58,799 nt of DNA from Rhodospirillaceae bacterium (GTDB taxonomy: Bacteria > Pseudomonadota > Alphaproteobacteria > Rhodospirillales > Casp-alpha2). Made by a program: the position numbers and the translations under genes. Every line of letters begins with the position of its first letter. Position 1 is the stretch's first letter. Positions 47,210 through 56,697 of this stretch are shown here, piece after piece. The notes beneath the pieces are model-generated. The model ran no database searches and was not told the DNA's origin. It saw only the letters and a list, made by a program, of their open reading frames with translations. Where the stretch lies: assembly GCA_018665815.1 (NCBI GenBank), contig JABJBP010000051.1, positions 1 through 58,799 on the forward strand, read 5' to 3'.

Positions 47210-47740
47210 TCAGGATGAATGGGTACTGTTTTGCGAAACTTCATCGCTGCGAAATTGCTTAGCAAGACTGTCGAGAACGGCGTTGATCAATGCCGGCTCA
47301 TTTTCATTAAAGAACGCATGAGAGAGCCCCACATATTCAGAAATGATCGTGCGGGCGCCGACATCCGGACAATGCTGTAATTCAAAAGTGCCGGCGCGAA
47401 GGATCGCCCGCACCAAGGTCTCTAAATGCCCAACCGACCAAGGCGCATTTAGATGTGACGCCATGGTGTCGTCCAGCGGTGCGGTGTTCTCGGTGACGCC
47501 ATTGACCAGACGTTTGAGAAAGCGTTGCTCGGGGTTGGGTAGATCAGGCTTGCTTTCGCCCGTCACGTCGCGTTCTGGATCATCTTGATCAATGGGCGTC
47601 GCATCAGACCAGCGCTTGGCCAGAAACTCTTTTAACACGGGCGTCGCAGGGGCGCCGACCATGTCAATTTCATAAAGTGCCTGGACTGCCGCCAGTCGGG
47701 CGGCGCTGCGTCTTGCGATATTTCCGTTTTGTTTGGTCAT
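47210..47740 (-). CDS. nusB: transcription antitermination factor NusB
   Basis: RNA-binding factor for rRNA antitermination. From ATG 47740 (overlapping the ribH stop, ATGA) it is 176 residues. ARRSAARLAAVQALYEIDMVG is the RNA-binding helix. PWSVGHLETLVRAILRAGTFELQHC and ARTIISEYVGLSHAFFNENEPALINAVLDSLAK form the C-terminal helices. The family is usually about 140-160 residues; the insert at 30-70 is longer. Confidence 0.93.
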   Translation of the reverse strand: MTKQNGNIARRSAARLAAVQALYEIDMVGAPATPVLKEFLAKRWSDATPIDQDDPERDVTGESKPDLPNPEQRFLKRLVNGVTENTAPLDDTMASHLNAPWSVGHLETLVRAILRAGTFELQHCPDVGARTIISEYVGLSHAFFNENEPALINAVLDSLAKQFRSDEVSQNSTHSS

Positions 47741-48201
47741 CGTTGAATCAATCGGAAGTGTCGTTTCACTTCCATCATCCTGAGGCATGCCTCGGCGGCA
47801 ACACCGCCTTTGTTTTTGCCATTGTTGTCTGCCCGAACCTGGGCCTGCTCCATGTTTTCACACGTCAGAACACCAAGACCGAATGCCAAGGCATACTCCG
47901 TTGCCAGATCCATCAATGCACGGCTCGATTCACGGCAGACATGATCGTAATGATCGGTTTCTCCTCGAATGACGCAGCCGAGCGCGATAAACCCGGCGTA
48001 AGAGTTCGAGCCGGAATGAAATTCCATGGAGCGCAAAGCCATGCGGATCGCTGCCGGAATCTCGAAGACGCCGGGGACTTTAATCCGCTCGTGGTCGAAG
48101 CCCGCCGCATCAAGCGTTGCCGACGCGCCGTTTACCAGTTCATCCGCGATGCCCGGGTAAAACCGGGCCTCGACAATCAAAACGCAGGGGCGTTCAGTCA
48201 T
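47737..48201 (-). CDS. ribH: 6,7-dimethyl-8-ribityllumazine synthase
   Basis: Penultimate riboflavin step. About 154 residues from ATG 48201 (GAAAGGTCG upstream, MTERPCVLIVEARFYPGIAD). The active-site region GCVIRGETDHYDHVCRESSRALMDLA contains the catalytic histidine, and VPGVFEIPAAIRMA, LGVLTCENMEQAQVR are standard. It is coupled to nusB and 13 bases after the ribB-type gene. Confidence 0.95.
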   Translation of the reverse strand: MTERPCVLIVEARFYPGIADELVNGASATLDAAGFDHERIKVPGVFEIPAAIRMALRSMEFHSGSNSYAGFIALGCVIRGETDHYDHVCRESSRALMDLATEYALAFGLGVLTCENMEQAQVRADNNGKNKGGVAAEACLRMMEVKRHFRLIQR

Positions 48202-48214
48202 TATTCGACCTTTC

Positions 48215-49453
48215 TTATTCTTGGGTGTCGAAGGTAATGGACCGCTGTTCGACAACGCGCAACCCGTAACCTTCGAGGCCGACGATGGTGTGACGGGTGT
48301 TCGAGAGCAAGATCATGTCCTTGATGCCTAGATCGAGCAGAATTTGCGCGCCGACACCGTAATCACGAAGGATTTGCCCATCGCCGTCGCCACTGGTGTC
48401 GGGCTTTGGTGGTGCGTCCTTACCCAGGCGTTTTCGGACCCGGTCCGAAAGTGCGGTGCGGTGCGGCTCACGGATAAGCACCACGACGCCGCGTTCAAGA
48501 TTAGAGACCATCTTCATCGCCGCCTGTAAGTCGCCGGCCTTGCCGGTCCCGATATCACCGAGGACATCACCCAACACATTAAGTGCGTGCATGCGCACCG
48601 GTACGGGCTGATCCGTATCGATATCGCCCTTCACCAATGCGATGTGTTCGGCGTAGGCAACCTGGTTAGTATAAACGATCATTCGAAATTCACCGCCGAA
48701 TGCGCTATCCAGCGTCGTTTCCAGCGCACGTTCAATAATTCGATCGTTTTTGAGCCGATACGCGATCAAATCGGCGATCGTGCCGATTTTCAAGCCATGG
48801 AATTGTGCGTACTTCACCAAATCAGGCATCCGCGCCATGGTGCCGTCTTCGTTCATAATTTCGCAAATCACACCGGACGGGTTGAGACCGGCGAGCCGGG
48901 CGACGTCGACCGCCGCCTCTGTATGGCCGGCGCGGACCAGGACGCCGCCTTCACGGGCTTCCAGCGGAAAAATATGCCCTGGACAGACAATATCCTTCGC
49001 ACTTTTTGTTGGGTCGATGGCAACAGCCACCGTGCGCGCCCGATCGGATGCTGATATGCCTGTGGTCACGCCGTCACGGGCCTCAATGGAGACCGTAAAG
49101 GCCGTTTGGTGCCGCGATGAGTTGCGGCGCATCATCATCGGCAGGTCCAATTCGCCAAGCCGCTCGTGGGTTAATGTCAGACAGATCAGGCCGCGCCCGA
49201 ACTTCGCCATAAAATTAATCGCTTCCGGCGTCGCCATTTGCGCCGGTATGACCAAATCGCCTTCGTTCTCGCGCTCCTCATCATCAACAAGAATAAACAT
49301 GCGGCCGTTTCGGGCATCCTCAATGATGTCTTCAATTGAAGACAAAAAGGCCCCGTCTTCGGCAGTTTTTGCAGCGTCTTGTTCCGTAGTGTCAGGCAAT
49401 TTTTGTTTTTCCAACAAGGCTTTAAGTGCTTGTGTCTTGTAGTCTGGCAACAT
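48215..49453 (-). CDS. ribB: 3,4-DHBP synthase fused to a degenerate GTP cyclohydrolase II domain (RibBX-type)
   Basis: The RibB half is intact: DDEERENEGDLVIPAQMATPEAINFM, YRSRHQTAF-type MMRRNSSRHQTAFTVSIEA, and HIFPLEAREGGVLVRAGHTEAAVDVARLAG. The C-terminal half keeps the RibA fold (VPVRMHALNVLGD, REPHRTALSDRVRKRLG), but none of the three zinc-binding cysteines of GTP cyclohydrolase II is present: the C-x10-C-x-C region reads LNVLGDVLGDIGTGKAGD. GTP cyclohydrolase activity is therefore very unlikely. Such RibBX hybrids are known in proteobacteria. The start overlaps ribE by 32 bases; 40 extra N-terminal residues are unusual. Confidence 0.88.
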   Translation of the reverse strand: MLPDYKTQALKALLEKQKLPDTTEQDAAKTAEDGAFLSSIEDIIEDARNGRMFILVDDEERENEGDLVIPAQMATPEAINFMAKFGRGLICLTLTHERLGELDLPMMMRRNSSRHQTAFTVSIEARDGVTTGISASDRARTVAVAIDPTKSAKDIVCPGHIFPLEAREGGVLVRAGHTEAAVDVARLAGLNPSGVICEIMNEDGTMARMPDLVKYAQFHGLKIGTIADLIAYRLKNDRIIERALETTLDSAFGGEFRMIVYTNQVAYAEHIALVKGDIDTDQPVPVRMHALNVLGDVLGDIGTGKAGDLQAAMKMVSNLERGVVVLIREPHRTALSDRVRKRLGKDAPPKPDTSGDGDGQILRDYGVGAQILLDLGIKDMILLSNTRHTIVGLEGYGLRVVEQRSITFDTQE

Positions 49454-50012
49454 AGCGCGCCAGCATGTCTATTTCCAGATTTACCGTGCCGCCCACAGAT
49501 AACGCCCCCAGCGTTGTGGCCTCTTGTGTATGCGGTATGACGTTGATACCGAAGGTATTGTCGGTAACGTCATTGACCGTTAATGAGACCCCGTCGATGG
49601 TAATTGAGCCTTTTGGGGCAATGAAGCGTATGAGGTCGGATGGCGCCTCGAAGATCATTCGTGTGGAAGCCCCTTCTGTTTCCGATGCGTCTAATGTGCC
49701 AACGCCGTCAACGTGACCCGATACGATATGGCCACCCAGTTCATCACCCATCCGCAATGCCCGTTCCAGATTGACCGGCGTTCCAACTTGCCAATCACTG
49801 AGCGTCGTTTTCGAAAGCGTCTCAGCGGATACCATCGCCGCGAACCACTCAGAACCTTTGTCGATGACGGTCAGGCAGGCGCCCGAGCAACAAATTGACG
49901 CGCCTATGGCAATAGCGCTCGTATCGAAGGTCGTTGTGATTTCAAGGCGCGTGTCGCCGTCCGCTGCAATGGCGCGTACGTTTCCAATATCTGTGATAAT
50001 TCCTGTGAACAT
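49422..50012 (-). CDS. ribE: riboflavin synthase
   Basis: Converts two lumazines to riboflavin. 196 residues, with two lumazine-binding repeats: MFTGIITDIGNVRAIAA ... CCSGACLTVID and GGHIVSGHVDGVGTLDA ... SITIDGVSLTVNDV. The family N-terminus MFTGI is exact. It follows ribD by 12 bases. Confidence 0.95.
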   Translation of the reverse strand: MFTGIITDIGNVRAIAADGDTRLEITTTFDTSAIAIGASICCSGACLTVIDKGSEWFAAMVSAETLSKTTLSDWQVGTPVNLERALRMGDELGGHIVSGHVDGVGTLDASETEGASTRMIFEAPSDLIRFIAPKGSITIDGVSLTVNDVTDNTFGINVIPHTQEATTLGALSVGGTVNLEIDMLARYVARLQDTST

Positions 50013-50024
50013 GGTGGCTGGGTT

Positions 50025-51167
50025 CTAGGCCGCGGCGCGGCGGCTGTAAATCTCCAATCTGTCTTCGCCGACCGGCATGGTCGCGTCCAGCGCGAAATGG
50101 GCCATGTCCGCGAGGTCACTGACGCCGATATCCGCCGCTGCGGATTTGCCGTCTGCGCCCATAACAACGGGTGCGCGAAACCAATAAAGCGTATCGACAG
50201 TGCCTGATTTTAAAAATCCAGCCGACAGCCCCGGACCTGCCTCGACCAGCGCCCGTGTAATTCCCCGGTCCGCCAAGTCTGTAAGGACAGCATTAATATC
50301 GACCTGATTGTTTTGATCAGCTGAAACTTCGCACCGTTCGATGGCTGTGGTTCCTAGGTTTTCGGTTGGGGCGCCAATGCAAGTATATTGCCAGGTCGGC
50401 GGATCGCCGGCCGTTGCCGCCAGTTGAGATTGAGATGTCAACCGAGCGCGGCTATCAAGCACTGTACGGATCGGCGAGCGCGACGCCAGGCCCGGCAGGC
50501 GGCAGGTCATGGCCGGGTCGTCAGCCAGCACGGTGCCGATCCCGGTGATGATGGCATCATGGCGGGCGCGCAATAGATGGCCGCGCTGGCGCGCTGCGGG
50601 GCCGGTAATCCATTGGCTTTCTCCGGTGCGGGTTGCGATACAGCCATCCAGTGTTGTTGCCAACTTCAGCGAAACCAGAGGGCGGTTTTTTTGGATACGG
50701 TTGAAGAAGCCTTCATTTACGACTTGCGCTTCGGCGGCGCAAATACCGGTTTCGACCTCCAACCCCGCCTCGCGCAGCATGGCCAATCCCTTGCCGGAAA
50801 CCCGCGCATCCGGATCGGTGACGGCGACAACAACCCGGCTGACGCCGGCGTCGATCAGTGCACTGGCGCACGGATCGGTTTCGCCGGTATGGCTACAGGG
50901 TTCCAGGCTGACGTATGCAGTGGCACCACGTGCCAGTGTGCCGGCACGTGGTAAGGCTTCGGTTTCTGCATGCGGTCGCCCACCGGGCTGGGTCCAGCCG
51001 CGCCCGACGATCCGTCCCCCCAAATCTGGGCGCACCAGCACGCATCCAACCGCCGGATTTGGCCAAACATCGCCTAGACCGCGCCGGGCAAGGCCCAACG
51101 CTGCCTTCATATGACGTTGGTCAATGGCTGGCGTGGGGCGCTTAGCCGTTGGGATCTTCGCCGTCAC
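50025..51167 (-). CDS. ribD: bifunctional riboflavin deaminase/reductase RibD
   Basis: Two-step riboflavin enzyme, 380 residues. The N-terminal deaminase has [25 protein letters not shown] and the zinc ligands [13 protein letters not shown]. The C-terminal reductase has [43 protein letters not shown] and the NADPH-binding [17 protein letters not shown]. The start overlaps nrdR by 26 bases; a shorter ATG start lies at 51110. Confidence 0.94.
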   Translation of the reverse strand: MTAKIPTAKRPTPAIDQRHMKAALGLARRGLGDVWPNPAVGCVLVRPDLGGRIVGRGWTQPGGRPHAETEALPRAGTLARGATAYVSLEPCSHTGETDPCASALIDAGVSRVVVAVTDPDARVSGKGLAMLREAGLEVETGICAAEAQVVNEGFFNRIQKNRPLVSLKLATTLDGCIATRTGESQWITGPAARQRGHLLRARHDAIITGIGTVLADDPAMTCRLPGLASRSPIRTVLDSRARLTSQSQLAATAGDPPTWQYTCIGAPTENLGTTAIERCEVSADQNNQVDINAVLTDLADRGITRALVEAGPGLSAGFLKSGTVDTLYWFRAPVVMGADGKSAAADIGVSDLADMAHFALDATMPVGEDRLEIYSRRAAA

Positions 51168-51609
51168 CTAGATTTTCCACAAAGTCTTCGAAGTCTTTGG
51201 CTTCCCTGAAATTCCGGTACACAGAAGCAAAGCGAACGAAGGCCACTTGATCAAGCTCTCGGAGTTTTTCCATGACCATTTGACCGATGGCCTTGGTGGG
51301 AATTTCGGTTTCACCGGAAGCTTCGAGCTGGCGTTGGATGGAATTCACGATGCGCTCGATCCGGTCCTCATCAACGGGCCGTTTGCGCAACGCAATATGC
51401 AATGACTTTGCAAGTTTATCGCGATCGAAAGTCGCCTTGTCACCGTCACTCTTAACCACGGTAAGTTCACGTAACTGCACGCGTTCAAAGGTTGTCCAAC
51501 GCGATCCGCACTCGGGGCAAAAGCGTCGCCGGCGGATCGCCGCGTGATCTTCGGTTGGTCGCGAGTCTTTCACTTGCGAGTCCAGATGTCCGCAAAATGG
51601 GCAACGCAT
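51142..51609 (-). CDS. nrdR: transcriptional repressor NrdR
   Basis: Zinc/ATP-cone repressor of ribonucleotide reductase genes. The N-terminal zinc ribbon is [18 protein letters not shown]...[14 protein letters not shown]; the ATP-cone follows ([22 protein letters not shown]). 155 residues, standard. In relatives nrdR follows glyA; here only a tiny glyA remnant lies upstream (51648-51788). Confidence 0.96.
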   Translation of the reverse strand: MRCPFCGHLDSQVKDSRPTEDHAAIRRRRFCPECGSRWTTFERVQLRELTVVKSDGDKATFDRDKLAKSLHIALRKRPVDEDRIERIVNSIQRQLEASGETEIPTKAIGQMVMEKLRELDQVAFVRFASVYRNFREAKDFEDFVENLGDGEDPNG

Positions 51610-51647
51610 GGTCGATTATCCTCCCCAGTATTGGCCCTGACAGGGGC

Positions 51648-51788
51648 TCATAAATCGCCGTATATAGGATATTTTCGGCTCAATTCCTCGTCGATCGCGC
51701 CCCGCACGTCGGCGTCGCGCGCAGCCAAATGCTCGCCAAAGAAAGTGGCGAGTTCGTTCGAGGGGTAATCGTATGCCGTATCAAGCAT
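51648..51788 (-). pseudogene. glyA: glyA remnant with large in-frame internal deletion
   Basis: 46 codons between rpiB and nrdR, exactly where alphaproteobacteria carry glyA (serine hydroxymethyltransferase). The first 38 residues (MLDTAYDYPSNELATFFGEH, LAARDADVRGAIDEELSR) match the GlyA N-terminal pattern FF-x3-LA-x-RD-xx-V-xx-AI-xx-EL-x-R. The last eight, KYPIYGDL, match the typical GlyA C-terminus. The roughly 380 codons between, including the PLP lysine, are missing in frame. The product cannot be active. A natural deletion or an assembly collapse are the possibilities. Confidence 0.65.
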
Positions 51789-51818
51789 GATATTCTTTCA
51801 TCAAAATATTTGAAAAAT

Positions 51819-52262
51819 TCAGCCCGGCTGTCCGAGCTTGCCAACCCGCCGCGCGTGCCGGCCGCCTTCAAAATCCGTCTCGAGAAAAATATTCAGACAA
51901 TCCATGGCCACTTCTTCACCGATCATCCGCCCACCGAAACAAATCACGTTAGCGTCGTTGTGCAACCGGGACATGCGCGCGCCCAAAGCGTCGTGAACGA
52001 GTGCGGCGCGAACGTCCGGGTGGCGGTTGGCGGCCATGGAAATGCCGATGCCGCTGCCACAGACCAAGACACCCGTTTCGGCCCGGTCGTCGCTGAGTGC
52101 TTTGGCCATGGCGAAACCAAAGTCCGGATAATCGACGGAGTCTTCGGAATCGGTGCCAAGATCGATAACCTCAATACCTTTTGTAACCAGCTGTTCCTTG
52201 AGTTTGGATTTCAGCTGGAAACCGGCATGATCGCAGGCGATGGCGACGGCGCGTTGAGACAT
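51819..52262 (-). CDS. rpiB: ribose-5-phosphate isomerase B
   Basis: 147 residues, RpiB/LacAB fold. AIACDHAGFQLKSKLKEQL, VDYPDFGFAMAKAL, the catalytic cysteine in GVLVCGSGIGISMAANR and RAALVHDALGARMSRLHNDANVICFGGR are all canonical. It is the first gene of the rpiB-(glyA)-nrdR-rib run; a 257-base divergent region with palindromes GCGCCATGGCGC (52315-52326) and CCATATATGG (52340-52349) separates it from mucR. Confidence 0.95.
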   Translation of the reverse strand: MSQRAVAIACDHAGFQLKSKLKEQLVTKGIEVIDLGTDSEDSVDYPDFGFAMAKALSDDRAETGVLVCGSGIGISMAANRHPDVRAALVHDALGARMSRLHNDANVICFGGRMIGEEVAMDCLNIFLETDFEGGRHARRVGKLGQPG

Positions 52263-52519
52263 GGATGAGGCCTTAGTTCCCGTGGTGCTGTTGTCGCCAG
52301 CAGGTTAAATTGCGGCGCCATGGCGCGGGCTATTCTGTACCATATATGGGCTCCTCATGCCAAGACACACACCAGCCCTGGAATCGAATAGTTGGCGACG
52401 GTGAAAATTCCCGGAAGACTGCGTATTTTCAGTTGATGCGGCGCGCTATGGCATCTTATGATGCGTGCCAATAGGCGTGTCAAAAGACACGAACGATCAA
52501 AAGACGCCAGGGAGGTCTC

Positions 52520-52939
52520 ATGACAGACGAACACCGGGGAGATATCTCCCGGCAGGACATCTTGCGCATGACCACGGATATTGTTGCGGCGTATTCCAGC
52601 CGCAACACGACCAATGGCCAAGACCTGACGGCGGTGATTACCCGGGTGCATGAGACGATTACGAAACTTTCGAGCGGCGCCGACCAGCGCGACAAAAACG
52701 CTCAATCGAAAAAACCCGCGGTACCGGTCAGGCGTTCGGTTAATCCAGAATTCCTGGTTTGTTTGGAAGACGGGCGGCGGATGAAAATGCTGAAGCGCCA
52801 CCTAAAAGCCGCCTTCAACATGACCCCCGAGGAATACCGGAGCCGCTGGAACTTGCCCATGGACTACCCCATGGTGGCACCCAACTATGCCAAGAAGCGT
52901 TCCGAGTTCGCCAAAAAGATGGGCCTCGGAAAACGTTAA
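52520..52939 (+). CDS. MucR/Ros-family transcriptional regulator
   Basis: 139 residues; GGGAGGTCTC-like ribosome-binding site before ATG. The MucR core is present: NPEFLVCLEDGRRMKMLKRHLKAAFNMTPEEYRSRWNLPMDYP. Of the Ros zinc ligands only one Cys and one clear His remain (CLED...RHLKAAFNM), so the protein may fold without zinc, as reported for some MucR homologues. MucR proteins are H-NS-like repressors of AT-rich DNA. Regulation of exopolysaccharide or motility genes nearby is plausible but unproven. Confidence 0.88.
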   Translation: MTDEHRGDISRQDILRMTTDIVAAYSSRNTTNGQDLTAVITRVHETITKLSSGADQRDKNAQSKKPAVPVRRSVNPEFLVCLEDGRRMKMLKRHLKAAFNMTPEEYRSRWNLPMDYPMVAPNYAKKRSEFAKKMGLGKR

Positions 52940-52995
52940 AGTGGGGTAGCGCGATAATAAAGCCGCTACCTGCGCTTTTCCCTAAAATTAACGCC

Positions 52996-53271
52996 TTACA
53001 TATCCCAGCCGCTTTGCGAGTCGGAGGCTTTCGAATGCGAGCGGTTTTTCTTGATCACGTAGGCCAGTTTGCGCATCGCCAGGCGCTTGATCAGAGGCCT
53101 GCCATATTTCGGATCGGCGATCATCGAGACCTCGATGCCGGTGCGAGCATCGATGGCATTGACCTTCATGTGGCGGCCGACTTTCGCAAACTCGAACAAA
53201 ACTTCCTTGAGGCCAGCCTCAACGAACTCCTGGGGAATCTGATTCTTCGGCGTGGGTTTCGGTTTCCGCAT
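52996..53271 (-). CDS. DUF6898-like small protein
   Basis: 91 residues from ATG 53271 (MRKPKPTPKNQIPQEFVEAG). The core LKEVLFEFAKVGRHMKVNAIDARTGIEVSM ... AMRKLAYVIKK resembles a conserved uncharacterised alphaproteobacterial family. It starts 13 bases after the icmF stop on the same strand, so it is probably co-transcribed with icmF. No function is known; the family name is from memory. Confidence 0.6.
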   Translation of the reverse strand: MRKPKPTPKNQIPQEFVEAGLKEVLFEFAKVGRHMKVNAIDARTGIEVSMIADPKYGRPLIKRLAMRKLAYVIKKNRSHSKASDSQSGWDM

Positions 53272-53284
53272 GGCAAAAAAACTA

Positions 53285-56200
53285 TCACATGTTACGCCGG
53301 TATTGTCCCCCGGCTTCAAAAAGCGCGTCGGTGATCTGGCCCAACGAGCACACCCGGACCGCCGCCATCAATACGGTAAACACATTGCCGCCCTCGGTGG
53401 CGACCCGCTTGAGCCGCGCCACCATTTCCGCCGTCTCGCCTTCATGGCGTGACTGGAAGTCCCATAATCGGTTGATTTGATTTTGTTTTTCCTCATCCGT
53501 CGAACGCTGCAATTCGGGTACGACGTCTTCGGGCGGGTTCGGATTAAGGAACGTATTGACGCCGACGATGGGATAATCGCCGGTGTGCTTCAGGGTCTCG
53601 TAGTGCAAACTTTCTTCTTGGATCTTGCCGCGCTGATAACCCGTTTCCATAGCACCCAAGACGCCGCCACGCTCGGCGATTCGCTCGAACTCCTGCAACA
53701 CGGCTTCTTCCACCAGGTCTGTGAGTTCATCGATAATGAACGAGCCCTGGTTCGGATTTTCGTTTTTCGCCATCCCCCATTCGCGGTTGATGATCATCTG
53801 AATGGCGAGCGCGCGCCTGACACTGTCACCCGTCGGCGTCGTCACCGCCTCATCAAAGGCATTGGTATGGAGCGAGTTGGTATTGTCATAGGTCGCGATC
53901 AGCGCCTGAAGCGTGGTCCTGATATCGTTGAAATCCATTTCCTGGGCGTGCAGCGAGCGCCCCGACGTCTGGGTGTGATATTTCAGTTTCTGCGAGTGTT
54001 CATTGGCGCCGTATTTGAACCGCATGGCCGCCGCCCAGATGCGCCGCGCGACCCGACCCATGACGGTGTATTCCGGGTCCATGCCGTTGGAAAAGAAGAA
54101 CGACAGGTTCGGCGCGAAGTCATCAATGCGCATGCCGCGCGCGAGGTACGCTTCCACAAACGTAAAGCCGTTCGACAACGTAAACGCCAATTGTGAGATC
54201 GGATTGGCGCCGGCTTCGGCGATGTGATAGCCGGAGATCGAGACGGAGTAGAAATTCCGGACCCGGTGCTGGACGAAATATTCCTGAATGTCGGCCATCA
54301 TCTTGAGCGCAAATTCCGTAGAAAAGATGCACGTGTTCTGGCCCTGATCTTCTTTGAGGATATCCGCCTGCACGGTACCCCGGACGTTCTCGTGCACCCA
54401 ATCTGCGATCTTATCCATTTCCTCGTCGGTGGGCGCCCGGCTGTTATCGGCCTCGAATTTATCGATCTGCTGATCAACGGCGGTGTTGATGAACATCGCC
54501 AACACCATCGGTGCCGGGCCGTTGATGGTCATGGAGACTGACGTCGCCGGATCACACAAATCAAAGCCGCCATACAAGACCTTCATGTCTTCCAGCGTCG
54601 CGATGGAGACGCCTGAGTTCCCCACCTTGCCGTAAATATCGGGCCGCTCGTGCGGATCAAACCCATAGAGCGTGACCGAATCGAACGCCGTCGACAGCCG
54701 CTTTGCGTCGGCGTGCGCGGACAACATCTTAAAGCGTTCGTTGGTGCGGAATGCATCGCCCTCGCCCGCGAACATGCGGGTCGGGTCCTCGCCGTCGCGC
54801 TTAAACGCAAACACTCCTGCCGTATACGGAAACGAGCCCGGCAGGTTTTCCTTCAACAAAAACTTCAATGTCTCGCCGTCGTCTTCATATTTCGGCAGTG
54901 CGACCCGTGGGATCGTATTTCCCGACAGCGTTTCACGACGCAGCGGTGTGCGGATTTCCTTGTCGCGAATTTTCACCACGTATTCGTCACCGGCGTGGCT
55001 GGCGACGACATCGGGCCAAATTTCCAAGAGTTTGCGTGCGCGCGGGTCCATGTCCTCGTCGCGCTTGGCAATGAGGGCATTGATATCGCTATCGTCACCG
55101 CCGCCCTTTTCGGTCCCGTGGCCCGCTTCCGACAGCATCCGTTTGGTCTCACGCAACTGCTGGCGTTCACGCGCCAGACGCGTCTGTGTCGCAATGGTCT
55201 TGTGGTAATCGCGGACGGTCTCGGAAACTTCTGCCAGATAGCGAACGCGTTCGGGCGGCACGATGGCCTGGCCGGGCGCCGATTGTTTGGTTTCAACAGG
55301 ACTGATGGAACAGCTAAAGCCGCCCAGGCCCTTGGCGGCGAACTGCGCCAACAATTCCTGGTAGAGCGCAGTGATGCCCAAATCGGCGAACTTCGACGCC
55401 ATGCAGCCGAACACCGGCATCTCATCGGGCGATTGCCCGAAGGCCTCGCGGTTGCGCTGCACTTGTTTGCGCACATCACGCAACGCATCGGCGGCGCCCT
55501 TGCGGTCCATCTTGTTGATGGCCACGGCGTCGGCGAAATCCAGCATGTCGATTTTCTCAAGCTGGCTCTGCGCGCCGAACTCCGGCGTCATCACGTAAAG
55601 CGATAGATCGACATGTTCCACCACCGCCGCGTCGCCCTGGCCGATGCCCGGCGTCTCGACAATCACGAGTTCATAACCCGCCGCCTTACACGCATTGATG
55701 ATGTCCGGCGTCGCCGGCGGGACTTCGGATTGCGAATCCCGGGTCGCCATGGAACGCATATAAATATTCGGCGAATTGATAGCGTTCATGCGGATGCGGT
55801 CACCCAGCAGCGCACCTTGGGTTTTCCGCCTCGTCGGATCAACCGCGATAACGGCGATTTTCGGCTCACCGGAATATAGCCGGAACCGCCGGATCAGCTC
55901 ATCGGTCAGCGAGGATTTGCCCGCCCCGCCGGTGCCCGTGATGCCAATGACTGGCACCGTGTCGCGCTCGGTCGCCAGCGCGCGAATTTCCTCAATCAGC
56001 TTGGCATCCAGTTTGCCCAGTTCCAGGCCTGAAATGATGCGCGCCAGCGCCGCCGCGTCGCCGTCCTGCAATCCGGCCAGATCACCGGGCAAGTCAGCGC
56101 CCAAGTCGCGATCTGCGCGTTCGATCATATCGTGGATCATGCCCGGCAGGCCCATGGACTGACCATCGTTGGGCGAATAGATGCGGCTGATGCCGTAGTC

Positions 56201-56569
56201 GTGCAGGTCCTTGATTTCCGGCGCGACGATCACCCCGCCGCCGCCGCCGAACACCTGAATATCCGGGCGCCCGCGTTGGTTAAGCAAATCCACCATGTAT
56301 TTGAAATACTCGACGTGCCCGCCCTGATAGGAACTCACTGCAATGCCGTGCGCGTCTTCCTGGATGGCCGCGGTCACGACCTCATCGACGGCGCGGTTGT
56401 GGCCCAAATGAATGACCTCGGTGCCGGCCCCTTGGAGGATGCGCCGCATGATGTTGATCGACGCATCGTGGCCATCAAACAGCGAGGCCGCTGTGACGAA
56501 CCTGAGCGCGTTCTTCGGCTTATAAGCCGCGTCTTTTGAAGCCTTGCGGGCGATACCGTCATCCGGCAT
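53285..56569 (-). CDS. icmF: fused isobutyryl-CoA mutase IcmF
   Basis: About 1094 residues from ATG 56569, chosen over 56575 because AGGAGGA is spaced eight bases from it. Domain order is that of IcmF. First a B12-binding domain (FDGHDASINIMRR, axial His34, DxHxxG), then a MeaB-type GTPase chaperone with P-loop GITGTGGAGKSS (about 209-220), a linker, and a C-terminal mutase barrel (PYTAGVFAFKRDGEDPTRMF). The enzyme interconverts isobutyryl- and n-butyryl-CoA with adenosylcobalamin. A palindromic operator candidate lies upstream. Confidence 0.95.
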   Translation of the reverse strand: MPDDGIARKASKDAAYKPKNALRFVTAASLFDGHDASINIMRRILQGAGTEVIHLGHNRAVDEVVTAAIQEDAHGIAVSSYQGGHVEYFKYMVDLLNQRGRPDIQVFGGGGGVIVAPEIKDLHDYGISRIYSPNDGQSMGLPGMIHDMIERADRDLGADLPGDLAGLQDGDAAALARIISGLELGKLDAKLIEEIRALATERDTVPVIGITGTGGAGKSSLTDELIRRFRLYSGEPKIAVIAVDPTRRKTQGALLGDRIRMNAINSPNIYMRSMATRDSQSEVPPATPDIINACKAAGYELVIVETPGIGQGDAAVVEHVDLSLYVMTPEFGAQSQLEKIDMLDFADAVAINKMDRKGAADALRDVRKQVQRNREAFGQSPDEMPVFGCMASKFADLGITALYQELLAQFAAKGLGGFSCSISPVETKQSAPGQAIVPPERVRYLAEVSETVRDYHKTIATQTRLARERQQLRETKRMLSEAGHGTEKGGGDDSDINALIAKRDEDMDPRARKLLEIWPDVVASHAGDEYVVKIRDKEIRTPLRRETLSGNTIPRVALPKYEDDGETLKFLLKENLPGSFPYTAGVFAFKRDGEDPTRMFAGEGDAFRTNERFKMLSAHADAKRLSTAFDSVTLYGFDPHERPDIYGKVGNSGVSIATLEDMKVLYGGFDLCDPATSVSMTINGPAPMVLAMFINTAVDQQIDKFEADNSRAPTDEEMDKIADWVHENVRGTVQADILKEDQGQNTCIFSTEFALKMMADIQEYFVQHRVRNFYSVSISGYHIAEAGANPISQLAFTLSNGFTFVEAYLARGMRIDDFAPNLSFFFSNGMDPEYTVMGRVARRIWAAAMRFKYGANEHSQKLKYHTQTSGRSLHAQEMDFNDIRTTLQALIATYDNTNSLHTNAFDEAVTTPTGDSVRRALAIQMIINREWGMAKNENPNQGSFIIDELTDLVEEAVLQEFERIAERGGVLGAMETGYQRGKIQEESLHYETLKHTGDYPIVGVNTFLNPNPPEDVVPELQRSTDEEKQNQINRLWDFQSRHEGETAEMVARLKRVATEGGNVFTVLMAAVRVCSLGQITDALFEAGGQYRRNM

Positions 56570-56697
56570 GGCCATTCCTCCTGTTTTACGTGCGTCGCGC
56601 GGATCGGGGCAATGCTGACCTGAATTTGTCGGGCCAGTATACCTGAGTAGAAAACACCCGACGAGACTGTCATTTCCAGCCATTTACCTATCACAAG

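Noticed and set aside
52315-52349. Palindromes GCGCCATGGCGC and CCATATATGG between rpiB and mucR as operators
   Set aside because: Short, common types of palindromes; no second copy in a related promoter, so not called.
54650-55606. 318-codon plus-strand open frame
   Set aside because: It lies entirely antisense to icmF, whose domains are complete; long antisense frames are expected in GC-rich DNA.
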